DNA of 64,000 nucleotides from Spartobacteria bacterium (GTDB lineage Bacteria > Verrucomicrobiota > Verrucomicrobiia > Chthoniobacterales > UBA6821), in NCBI GenBank assembly GCA_947487385.1, contig CANKWU010000003.1, forward strand, positions 1-64,000, read 5' to 3'. This document shows, one piece after another, positions 21,272-29,176 of the stretch. A program made the translations under genes and the position numbers. The notes below the pieces were generated by a model. The model searched no databases. It was not told the DNA's origin and worked only from the letters and a program-made list of their open reading frames with translations. Positions within the stretch are counted from its first letter, which is position 1, and every line of letters starts with the position of its first letter.

Positions 21272-22660
21272 CTAAATGTGGATGGCGTGACCGAGTGCCG
21301 CCTCGGTCGCCTCGAAGACAGCCTCGCTGAGCGTGGGATGCGCGTGGATCGTGGAGGCGATGTCGTCGTAGGTGGCTTCCAGCGTGATCGCGAGTCCCAT
21401 TTCGGCGATCATCTCGGTTGCATCAGCTCCGATAATGTGTGCACCGACGAGCTCTCCGTGCGGCTCGTTGAAAAGGAGCTTCACGAAGCCGTCCGTATCT
21501 CCCACGGCCATGGCCTTACCGCTGGCCTGGAACGGGAATTTGCCGATCTTGAGCTTGAGTCCCTTCTCTTTGGCGGCACGCTCGGTGAGTCCGACGCTAG
21601 CGACCTGCGGGTGACAGTAGGTGCATCCGGGGAAGGTGCGTTTGCGGGCAGGTATGCGCTTGCCGAACATTCCTTCAACTGCCTGTACAGCCTCCCAGCT
21701 AGCAACGTGGGCAAGCCATGGAGGGCCAATGATATCTCCAGCCGCATAGACGCCGGGAATGCTGGTTTCGTAACGGTCGTTGACGTCGATATATCCCCGA
21801 TCATCCAATTTGATCGGCGCAGCCCCTCCGGGAAGGAGCGGGGAGACGCCGATTGCAACGAGTGCTACATCAGCGGTGAGGGTTTCATTAGCTTTCCCGG
21901 ATACGGTGATCTTTACTCCCTCCTTGGTGGTCTCGGCTTTCTCGACCTTGGTTGCGGTGAGTAGTCGGATGCCCTGCTTGGTGAGGGATTTCTCCAAGGC
22001 GACGGAGACTTCCGTATCTTCTACAGGGAGGATGTTGGGCATCATCTCGACGACCGTCACCTTGGTGCCGAACGCATTGAAGAAGTAGGCAAACTCAATG
22101 CCAATCGCTCCTGCCCCGATGACGATGATCTCCTTGGGCTGCTTAGGCATGACGAGTGCGTGACGGCTACCGATGACGCTCGAGCCGTTAAAGGCGAAGC
22201 CTGGCATCTCGCGTGTCACAACACCGGTTGCTATCAGGATCTTGGCTGCTGTTAGGCTCTGCTCCTTACCATCCGCTCCCTTGACTTCGACTATGCCACT
22301 CTTGGGAACGCTGGCGTCGCCCGTGATGTAATCGACCTTGTTTTTCTTGAGGAGGAACTCGATGCCACCCGCGAGCTTATCGGCAACTTTGCGCGAGCGG
22401 CCAATGACTTTGTCCCAATCATACTTAAGACCCGTCACCTCCAATCCGAAGTCAGCGGCATGGTGGCCGATGAGGGAATAGAGCTCGGCATTCTTCAGGA
22501 GTGCCTTGGTCGGGATGCAGCCCCAATTAAGGCAGGTGCCTCCGGCGCGCTCTTTCTCGACGACGGCAACACGTTTGCCGAGTTGTGAGGCGCGGATCGC
22601 GCCAACATATCCGGCGGGGCCGCCGCCGATAACGATGAGGTCGTAGGGTGTCGTGGACAT
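21272..22660 (-). CDS. lpdA: Dihydrolipoyl dehydrogenase
   Basis: This 462-aa FAD flavoprotein reoxidises dihydrolipoamide in 2-oxoacid dehydrogenase or glycine cleavage complexes. Seen: FAD motif 'LIVIGGGPAGYVGAIRASQLG', redox disulfide 'GGTCLNWGCIPTKAL', NAD motif 'VIGAGAIGIEFAYFFNAFG', and C-terminal 'HAHPTLSEAVFEA' with the catalytic His-Glu pair. I prefer the ATG at 22660 over the one at 22699, because conserved sequence begins at MSTTPYDLIVIGG. No partner E1/E2 genes are in the window. It is divergent from the STAS gene. Confidence 0.95.
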   Translation of the reverse strand: MSTTPYDLIVIGGGPAGYVGAIRASQLGKRVAVVEKERAGGTCLNWGCIPTKALLKNAELYSLIGHHAADFGLEVTGLKYDWDKVIGRSRKVADKLAGGIEFLLKKNKVDYITGDASVPKSGIVEVKGADGKEQSLTAAKILIATGVVTREMPGFAFNGSSVIGSRHALVMPKQPKEIIVIGAGAIGIEFAYFFNAFGTKVTVVEMMPNILPVEDTEVSVALEKSLTKQGIRLLTATKVEKAETTKEGVKITVSGKANETLTADVALVAIGVSPLLPGGAAPIKLDDRGYIDVNDRYETSIPGVYAAGDIIGPPWLAHVASWEAVQAVEGMFGKRIPARKRTFPGCTYCHPQVASVGLTERAAKEKGLKLKIGKFPFQASGKAMAVGDTDGFVKLLFNEPHGELVGAHIIGADATEMIAEMGLAITLEATYDDIASTIHAHPTLSEAVFEATEAALGHAIHI

Positions 22661-22773
22661 AAGTGGATAGAGATTCCTTGCGTCGAGGCCTTGCGTCAAA
22701 AAGATTCTTGTTCGAAGTCTTCGTGGGCCGATTTGGAAGGAGACTTTTTCCGCACCTTAGTTATCGTAAGTTC

Positions 22774-23124
22774 ATGGAAGTAACCCTGTCTTTGAACGGT
22801 GATATTCCTGTCTTCCATCTGAACGGCAGGCTCGACATGACCACGAGCCCGCTGCTCGAGGAGCGACTCAAGCCCCTGCTGACGGAACCTGGACAGAAGC
22901 TAGTCTTCGACTGTGCGGAGCTTACCTACATCAGCAGTGCGGGACTACGGGTTTTTCTTTCCACGATGCGTCATCTCACAGCCGAGAAGGGGGGCGTCGT
23001 GTTTGCTCGCCTCAGTCCTCCTGTTGCAGATCTTTTCCGGTTGGCGGGCTTGGAGAATCTCTTTCTGATTACCCCAACCCTCGAAGAGGCTGCTAGCAGA
23101 CTCCTGCCGAGTCGAGCAGGCTGA
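22774..23124 (+). CDS. STAS-domain anti-sigma factor antagonist
   Basis: From ATG 22774 the product is 116 aa (MEVTLSLNGDIPVFHLNGRL...) and is entirely one STAS domain. The phosphorylatable Ser lies in 'LTYISSAGLRVFLS'. Family knowledge: such SpoIIAA/RsbV-like proteins bind anti-sigma kinases in partner-switching control. No kinase or phosphatase partner is nearby. An upstream in-frame start at 22663 would add 37 basic residues not typical of the family. It converges on mnmG, ending 9 bp from its stop. Confidence 0.88.
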   Translation: MEVTLSLNGDIPVFHLNGRLDMTTSPLLEERLKPLLTEPGQKLVFDCAELTYISSAGLRVFLSTMRHLTAEKGGVVFARLSPPVADLFRLAGLENLFLITPTLEEAASRLLPSRAG

Positions 23125-23132
23125 GTAAAAGA

Positions 23133-25016
23133 TCAGTCGTTAGCCTGTGGCCGTGCCATAGCGGCTTCTGTTCTCATCCAGACCGAGAGAACCGAGATGT
23201 CGGCCGGCGTGATACCGCTGATCCGCGCGGCTTGTCCCAACGTTCCCGGAGTGAAATCAGCAAGCTTTTGGCGTGCCTCCAGGCGGAGGCTGGGAATGCT
23301 ATCGTAAACAAGTGTCCGCGGAATCTCTGTCTCCTCCTGATTTCGCTGTTTTTCGATATGGTCTTCTTCCCGGCGCAGGTACCCCTCGTACTTGAGATCT
23401 ATTTCCATCAAACTCCAGATTTCGGCGGCATAGCGACTGAAGAGTTCACCGGGAAGCTTTTCCGGCGTGTTCTCGGAACGCTTCATCCACTGAGCTAGCG
23501 GGATTCCCTCGTGAGTAATGGAAGAGGTTTCCTTGCACAGAGAGGCGAGGGAGTTGATCTTGGTCGTGAAGGCCTGCTGTCTGTAATCACAGGCCATTCC
23601 TATCTCTAAAGCCTTGTTGGTCAATCTGATATCACAATTATCTTGCCGGAGACGCAGGCGGTATTCTGCGCGGCTGGTGAACATACGGTAGGGTTCCGGA
23701 GTTCCCCTGGTCACGAGATCATCGATCATGACACCGATGTATGCTTCATCGCGTCTAAGTATCAAAGGCGCTTTTTTCTGAACTTTCAGAGCGGCATTGA
23801 TTCCGGCCATCAGTCCCTGGGCTGCCGCCTCCTCGTATCCGGATGTTCCGTTGATCTGACCTGCAAAATAAAGCCCCTCTATCTTCTTGGTCTCCAGAGT
23901 TGAATGAAGCTGATGTGGTGGACAATAATCGTATTCCACTGCATATCCTGGTCGCAGAATCTCGGCCTTTTCCAGCGCTGGTATGGACCTGATGAACTCG
24001 TACTGAATTTCGTAGGGAAGACTAGTAGAAACTCCGTTTACATAAATCTCCCCAGTATGCCGTCCCTCAGGTTCCAAAAATATCTGGTGCCGGCTCTTAT
24101 CGGCAAACTTCACCACCTTATCTTCAATGGAGGGACAATATCGTGGCCCCACTCCCTCGATCGCTCCTGCGTAAAGAGGTGACTGATGGAGATTGGCACG
24201 GATGATTTCGTGCGTTTGTTCGGTGGTATAGGTGATCCAACAGGGCGTTTGTTCCACATGGAACATTCCTTCATGAAAATGATTCAGCGTATGGAGATCA
24301 TCTTTGTTCCGGCGGATGCTCTCAGAAATATAAGAAAATCGTGGCGTCGGTATTTCTCCGTCTTGACGACTGCACTTTTCAAAATCGATCGATTTGGCCA
24401 GGAGACGACAGGGAGTTCCTGTCTTAAATCTCCCCACTTCAAACCCAAGTTCCTTAAGATGGTCGCTCAGCGTGGACATGGTATCGCCCATCCGCCCTCC
24501 TACTTGAGTCTGCATACCAACATGGAGAAGGCCTCTCATGAAAGTTCCAGTCGTCACGACTACAGCATTTCCTAGAAAACGTAGCCCTAGATTCGTTTCC
24601 ACTCCCGTCACTCGATCTCCCTCGACGATCAATCGTGTGATGTTGGCTTGTTTTAGAGAGAGGTTGGGGAGATCTTCCAAGATCGCCTTCATGCGAAACT
24701 GATAGGCCTTCTTATCACACTGGGCACGAGGAGCACGGACGCTTGGCCCCTTAGAAGCATTCAACATTCGGAACTGAATCCCTGTGGCATCTGTGTTCAA
24801 TGCCATCAGTCCCCCTAAGGCATCAATCTCACGAACCATATGCCCTTTAGCCAATCCTCCAATGGCGGGATTACAGGACATCTGCCCAATCGTGTCTGCG
24901 TTCTGTGTCAGCAGGAGTGTTTGTGCACCAATTCGCGCAGAGGCATGCGCCGCCTCGATTCCTGCATGACCGGCACCAATAACAATGACATCAAAGACGT
25001 TTGGATAAGTGAACAT
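23133..25016 (-). CDS. mnmG: tRNA uridine-5-carboxymethylaminomethyl modification enzyme MnmG (GidA)
   Basis: This 627-aa FAD protein works with MnmE to form cmnm5U34 in tRNA. It shows the N-terminal FAD motif '[21 protein letters not shown]', '[20 protein letters not shown]', and the family signature '[18 protein letters not shown]'; the C-terminal helical part binds tRNA and MnmE. A 16-bp parS-like palindrome is embedded in the frame (24250-24265, encoding MFHVEQ) in a stretch less conserved in the family. A second identical palindrome lies just upstream of the start. mnmG is often near the replication origin in bacteria. Confidence 0.97.
   Translation of the reverse strand: MFTYPNVFDVIVIGAGHAGIEAAHASARIGAQTLLLTQNADTIGQMSCNPAIGGLAKGHMVREIDALGGLMALNTDATGIQFRMLNASKGPSVRAPRAQCDKKAYQFRMKAILEDLPNLSLKQANITRLIVEGDRVTGVETNLGLRFLGNAVVVTTGTFMRGLLHVGMQTQVGGRMGDTMSTLSDHLKELGFEVGRFKTGTPCRLLAKSIDFEKCSRQDGEIPTPRFSYISESIRRNKDDLHTLNHFHEGMFHVEQTPCWITYTTEQTHEIIRANLHQSPLYAGAIEGVGPRYCPSIEDKVVKFADKSRHQIFLEPEGRHTGEIYVNGVSTSLPYEIQYEFIRSIPALEKAEILRPGYAVEYDYCPPHQLHSTLETKKIEGLYFAGQINGTSGYEEAAAQGLMAGINAALKVQKKAPLILRRDEAYIGVMIDDLVTRGTPEPYRMFTSRAEYRLRLRQDNCDIRLTNKALEIGMACDYRQQAFTTKINSLASLCKETSSITHEGIPLAQWMKRSENTPEKLPGELFSRYAAEIWSLMEIDLKYEGYLRREEDHIEKQRNQEETEIPRTLVYDSIPSLRLEARQKLADFTPGTLGQAARISGITPADISVLSVWMRTEAAMARPQAND
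24250..24265. promoter_or_regulatory. parS-like palindrome inside mnmG
   Basis: TGTTCCACATGGAACA is a perfect 16-bp palindrome that differs from the classical parS TGTTTCACGTGAAACA only at the inner positions. The same 16-mer occurs at 25023-25038. ParB binding is inferred. Confidence 0.6.
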
Positions 25017-25022
25017 ACTTTT

Positions 25023-25038
25023 TGTTCCACATGGAACA
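25023..25038. promoter_or_regulatory. parS-like palindrome upstream of mnmG
   Basis: An exact second copy of TGTTCCACATGGAACA lies 6 bp before the mnmG start codon, at the edge of the AT-rich gap. A degenerate 14-bp relative, TGTTCCATGAAACA, follows at 25148-25161. Confidence 0.62.
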
Positions 25039-25412
25039 TTTTATAAAATTATTATTATAAGTATCTTATAACTTTTTCTCGAGATTTATTAATTGAGGAT
25101 CCTTTTGGGAACAGTTTGAGGATGAATGGTTCGTTCTGTGGCTTCATTGTTCCATGAAACAGGATTTCATCTCTTCGTCCTCAGAGGTTCATTTCTCGTT
25201 CACACGCGGAGACCATAGGTTAGAATGGTGAAATAGAATGGTTTAAATGAGATCCATACCTCTTGTTCACACAATTATTATTATGAAGAGATTGGAAAAA
25301 AGAATTATTTACCAATCCATCCTGTGAACAACCACGAGATGGGGATGATTGTGAAAAGGATTTTGAAGAAATCTTTTAGAGTAGGCTTGAAGCAAATAGA
25401 AAAGAACATCTC
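25039..25412. other. AT-rich intergenic region, candidate oriC-like segment
   Basis: This 374-bp gap has no convincing gene. It opens with a strongly AT-rich tract (about 25039-25095) and contains three DnaA-box-like nonamers: TCGTTCACA (25196-25204), TTGTTCACA (25263-25271) and, inverted, TGTGAACAA (25323-25331). With the parS-like sites and mnmG alongside, this resembles a replication-origin neighbourhood. The boxes deviate from TTATNCACA, and dnaA, parA and parB are not in the window, so the call is tentative. Promoters for the flanking divergent genes must also lie here. Confidence 0.4.
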
Positions 25413-26399
25413 ATGGAAAGTGTATCGTTGAAAAGACCTCAGACGGGAACAAGATCTCTTTTCGTATGGATCTTTGTTGCCTGCTTCCTTTGCTCCCTCT
25501 TGGTGCACCTTCTTTTTCTTGATGAATCAAGGGGCTGGGTTCTTTCAGGATTTTCGGCTGCCAATTACGATACTATCGTTCCGAGAACTTTCCGCATGAA
25601 ACGTGTGGAGATTGATCCCAAAACGCTGAGCGATGTCGATCCAGTCTTGGAGAAAAAGAGTGACCGCACGCCGGTCAAGCTCTCTCAGGATCACCCGATA
25701 AACGACGGGAAGTTTGAAAACCAGGAACAGCTACACGTTATGCAACGGCCCAAAGAAATCGTTGCGGAGATGGGAATGGATAAGATTGTTGGAAAACTTA
25801 CGGAAACGGAAAGCTTCACCTCCAGTATGCTTTCGAAATCATCATCTCTTCCTGAGACGCTACTGGAAACGACGACAAAAGGTGAGAACCCCCGGCTTCT
25901 CCCGAGGAAAGAGGAAGAACGGAAAGAGATTTCTGGAACCATGGAAAAATCCGGACTAGCAGGGCTAGCTAGGGGTAATGGAACAGCAACCAATTTCAGT
26001 AATATCGATGAACTATTGGCCGGAACGGGGACGCTCTCTACGAAAACAGCCCCCATTCTGATGCCTACAGACCTGCTGTTTGAATACGACTCCGACTCCT
26101 TGAGAAAGGAAGCGGCCCTGGCGCTCTCAAAACTCGGTGATCTCATCAGAAAAAATGGACAGGCATCATTTCGTATCGAAGGCCACACCGACTCCTTCGG
26201 AAGCGACAATTACAACGATCAACTCAGCCTCAGGCGGGCTGAAGCGGTAAAAGCTTGGCTGATTCAGAACTCCGGATTGGATGCATATCAAATTACAACG
26301 GCAGGACTCGGAAAGAAACATCTCCTGGCTCCGTCATCCGGGAGCGTCGCAGAGCAACAGCTCAACAGACGCGTTGAGATAGTCATCACCACGGACTAA
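25413..26399 (+). CDS. OmpA-domain envelope protein
   Basis: This 328-aa protein has an N-terminal membrane anchor (about residues 17-35, 'LFVWIFVACFLCSLLVHLLFL'), a long polar linker, and a C-terminal OmpA/MotB peptidoglycan-binding domain (about 210-328): 'DLLFEYDSDSLRKEAALALSKLG', 'FRIEGHTDSFGSDNYNDQLSLRRAEAVKAWLI' and 'NRRVEIVI'. It likely ties the inner membrane to the cell wall. It is followed after 14 bp by glnD in the same direction. The linker has no recognisable fold. Confidence 0.87.
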   Translation: MESVSLKRPQTGTRSLFVWIFVACFLCSLLVHLLFLDESRGWVLSGFSAANYDTIVPRTFRMKRVEIDPKTLSDVDPVLEKKSDRTPVKLSQDHPINDGKFENQEQLHVMQRPKEIVAEMGMDKIVGKLTETESFTSSMLSKSSSLPETLLETTTKGENPRLLPRKEEERKEISGTMEKSGLAGLARGNGTATNFSNIDELLAGTGTLSTKTAPILMPTDLLFEYDSDSLRKEAALALSKLGDLIRKNGQASFRIEGHTDSFGSDNYNDQLSLRRAEAVKAWLIQNSGLDAYQITTAGLGKKHLLAPSSGSVAEQQLNRRVEIVITTD

Positions 26400-26413
26400 A
26401 GGAGAATCTATCC

Positions 26414-29176
26414 ATGGAAGGCATCATCCCTCTGTCAGAACATCGTGCGCGGATTCAGAAGGAAGTCGCACGAAAGCTTGCGGATGTCATCGCATGCGAG
26501 AAGGAATTGCCCTTTGCAAAACTCCAGTCGTTTCGCAAAAAGGAAGAGCATCGCCTGAAGATTTGGCACCGCGGAGGAGAAGGAGGAAAAGAGATTGCGG
26601 GACGAAGAACAGAAATAGTAGACATCCTCATCAGGGAGATTTTTCAATTCGCGACAATCAAAGAATGCGGAGAAAAAGAAATCGCGGGATTTCTGGTCAG
26701 TGCCTTCGGAGGATATGGACGGAGAGAGCTCAATCCCTTTAGCGACGTGGACATCACGTTTCTTCATGCCGGGAACAAGCCTACCGATGCCATGGAGAGG
26801 GTCATCTCCACATGCCTCATGGCTCTTTGGGACTTAGGGTTCAAAGTAGGTCACGCCACGAGATCGGTGAAGGATGCGCTGAATAAAGCAAACACTGATA
26901 TGATGACCAAGACGGCAATGCTGGAAAGTCGCTGGCTGGCTGGAGATAAAAAACTGTTCCAAGAGTTCCGAAGTCGGTTCGAGATCACCTGTGTCACTGG
27001 TAAAGAGAAAGATTACATCGCTTTCCGAATGGATAACCTCAAAGAACTGCGAACGAAGTATGGGACGAGCGTGTTCATGCAGGAACCCAATATCAAGTCA
27101 GGTTGCGGTGGCCTCCGGGACTATCAAAACCTCCAATGGACAGGGATGTTCCATTCCGGAGCCTATACGACAAAGAAGCTCGTGGAGGAAAAAATCCTCC
27201 GTGAGAAGGAGAGAAAGTTACTGGAAGAAGCTCATGACTTCCTCCTGCGTGTCCGTACGGAAATGCATTACCAGACCGGACGTGCCTCAGAGCAACTGAC
27301 TCTCCAACTGCAGGGAAAGGTAGCCACAGCACTGGGCTATCCGGAAAAAAACATCCTCCGTCGCTGCGAGGCCTTCATGAAGGACTACTACGGCCATACT
27401 CGAGCGATTCACCTCATCAGCACCTTGGCCCTCGGGAGAATTCGAGAACAGCAGGGGAGCCGTCAGAGTCTACTAACCAAACTCCTCGGCCGGGGAGAGA
27501 GCATGGACGAACTGGTGATCAGGAACGGGGAACTCTTTCCGAAAGACAGAGATATTTTCAACCGGGATCCAGCGCGCCTCATGCGAGCTTTCCAGATCGC
27601 TCAGACTCGTAACGTCAATTTTTCTGCGGAGCTCGAGGATCTTGTGAAACGGAGACTGAAACTCGTGGATCGCACCTTTCAATACAACAAGGAGAACCGC
27701 ACCGTCTTCCTTTCCATCCTTTCGCGAAAAGGGGAGGTCGGCCGCATCCTCAGGCTCATGCACAATCTCGGATTCCTCGGCAAATACTTGCCGGAGTTTG
27801 AGCCGCTCACCTGCCTCGTGCAGCATGAGTTCTTCCACCGTTACACCGCTGACGAACACACTTTGGTTTGCGTCGAAAAAATCGACGCCCTACTTTTCAC
27901 CAAGGATCAAAAACTCTCCCGGTATCGTAAACTCTTCCGGAACTTCGAAGATCCCGCGGTTCTTTACCTTGCCATGCTACTACATGACACGGGCAAGGCG
28001 GCCAATTCACAGCGTCACGAGGAGGCCAGCGCCGTGGCTGCCCAGCGGGTGGCGAGGAGGCTGCAGCTCAATCCAGCGAGGAAAAAAATGCTGATCTCAC
28101 TCGTCGACAATCATGGTGAGATGAGTGGGCTCGCACGCACTAGGAATGTCGAGGATCCTGCAACGGTGGAGGAGTTTGCAGAAATTATCCGCGACCCCAT
28201 CATCCTGGACGCGATCATGGTGATTACGCTAGCCGACGGCATGGGAACGAGCGACGAGGGTTGGAGCGACTGGAAGGAGCAGATGGTCTGGACGCTCTAT
28301 CACCAGACACGAGCGATGCTGGCTAGTAGCGAAGATTACCGAAAAGAGAAGCAAAAGCGCATGGAAGAGATGAGACGGAAGGTCGCCACCGCGCTACCAG
28401 AAACTTTTGAAGAGGAGACGGCCGCGCAGATTGACCGCATGCCAGATCGCTACTTCCTCACAAAGGATGCCGAGGAAATCTATCGGCACATCCGACTCTT
28501 CCGGCGTTTCTTCGAGCAGGGGCTAAACACCGAAGGACAGAATTTGTCCCCCGTCATTGAGTGGGTCGATCATCCCGAGGTGGGTTATGCTGAAGTCCTC
28601 GTCTGCAGCTGGGATCGCGAGCGACTGCTGGAGCGGATCGCAGCGGCCTTCCTGGAGACAGGGATCAATGTACTCGGCGCCGACATCTTTACGCGAAGTG
28701 ACGATCTGGCACTCGACATCTTCAAGGTTAGCAACCATCGCAACGAACCTCTTCCCAGGGAGAGAGAGCGCAAGATCTTTGAGCAAAAACTCAGCGACTC
28801 CCTCCAGGCACCGGGCAAAAGGCCCGTCCCTTTGCCCAAAACAAAACCGGGGATCCTGACTGATGGGACGACGGGGACAGACGATGAGGAATTGCCTGTA
28901 TGGGTCGTAGTCAACAACAACGCTCATCCTTCCTGCACCATTCTCGAGGTCCAAGCGCCAGACCGTTTGGGACTACTCTATTATTTGCTGAGGGCAATCT
29001 CATATGGCGGCATCACCATCGATTCCGCGCGAATCGCCACGGAGCAGAAAGCTGCGCTGGATGTCTTTTATCTCCGCACCAAGGAAGGAGGCAAGATCGA
29101 GAATCACACGCAGCTTATGCGCCTAGAACGCCGCCTCCGCGCCGCTTCAGCCCGCGCCGGCAATCACAGCAGATGA
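26414..29176 (+). CDS. glnD: PII uridylyltransferase/uridylyl-removing enzyme GlnD
   Basis: This 920-aa bifunctional nitrogen sensor uridylylates and de-uridylylates PII. It has a nucleotidyltransferase motif 'GGYGRRELNPFSDVDITFLH' (about residue 98), an HD domain with 'AMLLHDTGKAANSQRHEEAS' (about 520), and two C-terminal ACT domains (about 730 and 850, 'LEVQAPDRLGLLYYLLRAIS') that sense glutamine. No glnB or glnA is in the window. The stop overlaps the next permease start by 4 bp (ATGA), an unusual partner for glnD. Confidence 0.95.
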   Translation: MEGIIPLSEHRARIQKEVARKLADVIACEKELPFAKLQSFRKKEEHRLKIWHRGGEGGKEIAGRRTEIVDILIREIFQFATIKECGEKEIAGFLVSAFGGYGRRELNPFSDVDITFLHAGNKPTDAMERVISTCLMALWDLGFKVGHATRSVKDALNKANTDMMTKTAMLESRWLAGDKKLFQEFRSRFEITCVTGKEKDYIAFRMDNLKELRTKYGTSVFMQEPNIKSGCGGLRDYQNLQWTGMFHSGAYTTKKLVEEKILREKERKLLEEAHDFLLRVRTEMHYQTGRASEQLTLQLQGKVATALGYPEKNILRRCEAFMKDYYGHTRAIHLISTLALGRIREQQGSRQSLLTKLLGRGESMDELVIRNGELFPKDRDIFNRDPARLMRAFQIAQTRNVNFSAELEDLVKRRLKLVDRTFQYNKENRTVFLSILSRKGEVGRILRLMHNLGFLGKYLPEFEPLTCLVQHEFFHRYTADEHTLVCVEKIDALLFTKDQKLSRYRKLFRNFEDPAVLYLAMLLHDTGKAANSQRHEEASAVAAQRVARRLQLNPARKKMLISLVDNHGEMSGLARTRNVEDPATVEEFAEIIRDPIILDAIMVITLADGMGTSDEGWSDWKEQMVWTLYHQTRAMLASSEDYRKEKQKRMEEMRRKVATALPETFEEETAAQIDRMPDRYFLTKDAEEIYRHIRLFRRFFEQGLNTEGQNLSPVIEWVDHPEVGYAEVLVCSWDRERLLERIAAAFLETGINVLGADIFTRSDDLALDIFKVSNHRNEPLPRERERKIFEQKLSDSLQAPGKRPVPLPKTKPGILTDGTTGTDDEELPVWVVVNNNAHPSCTILEVQAPDRLGLLYYLLRAISYGGITIDSARIATEQKAALDVFYLRTKEGGKIENHTQLMRLERRLRAASARAGNHSR

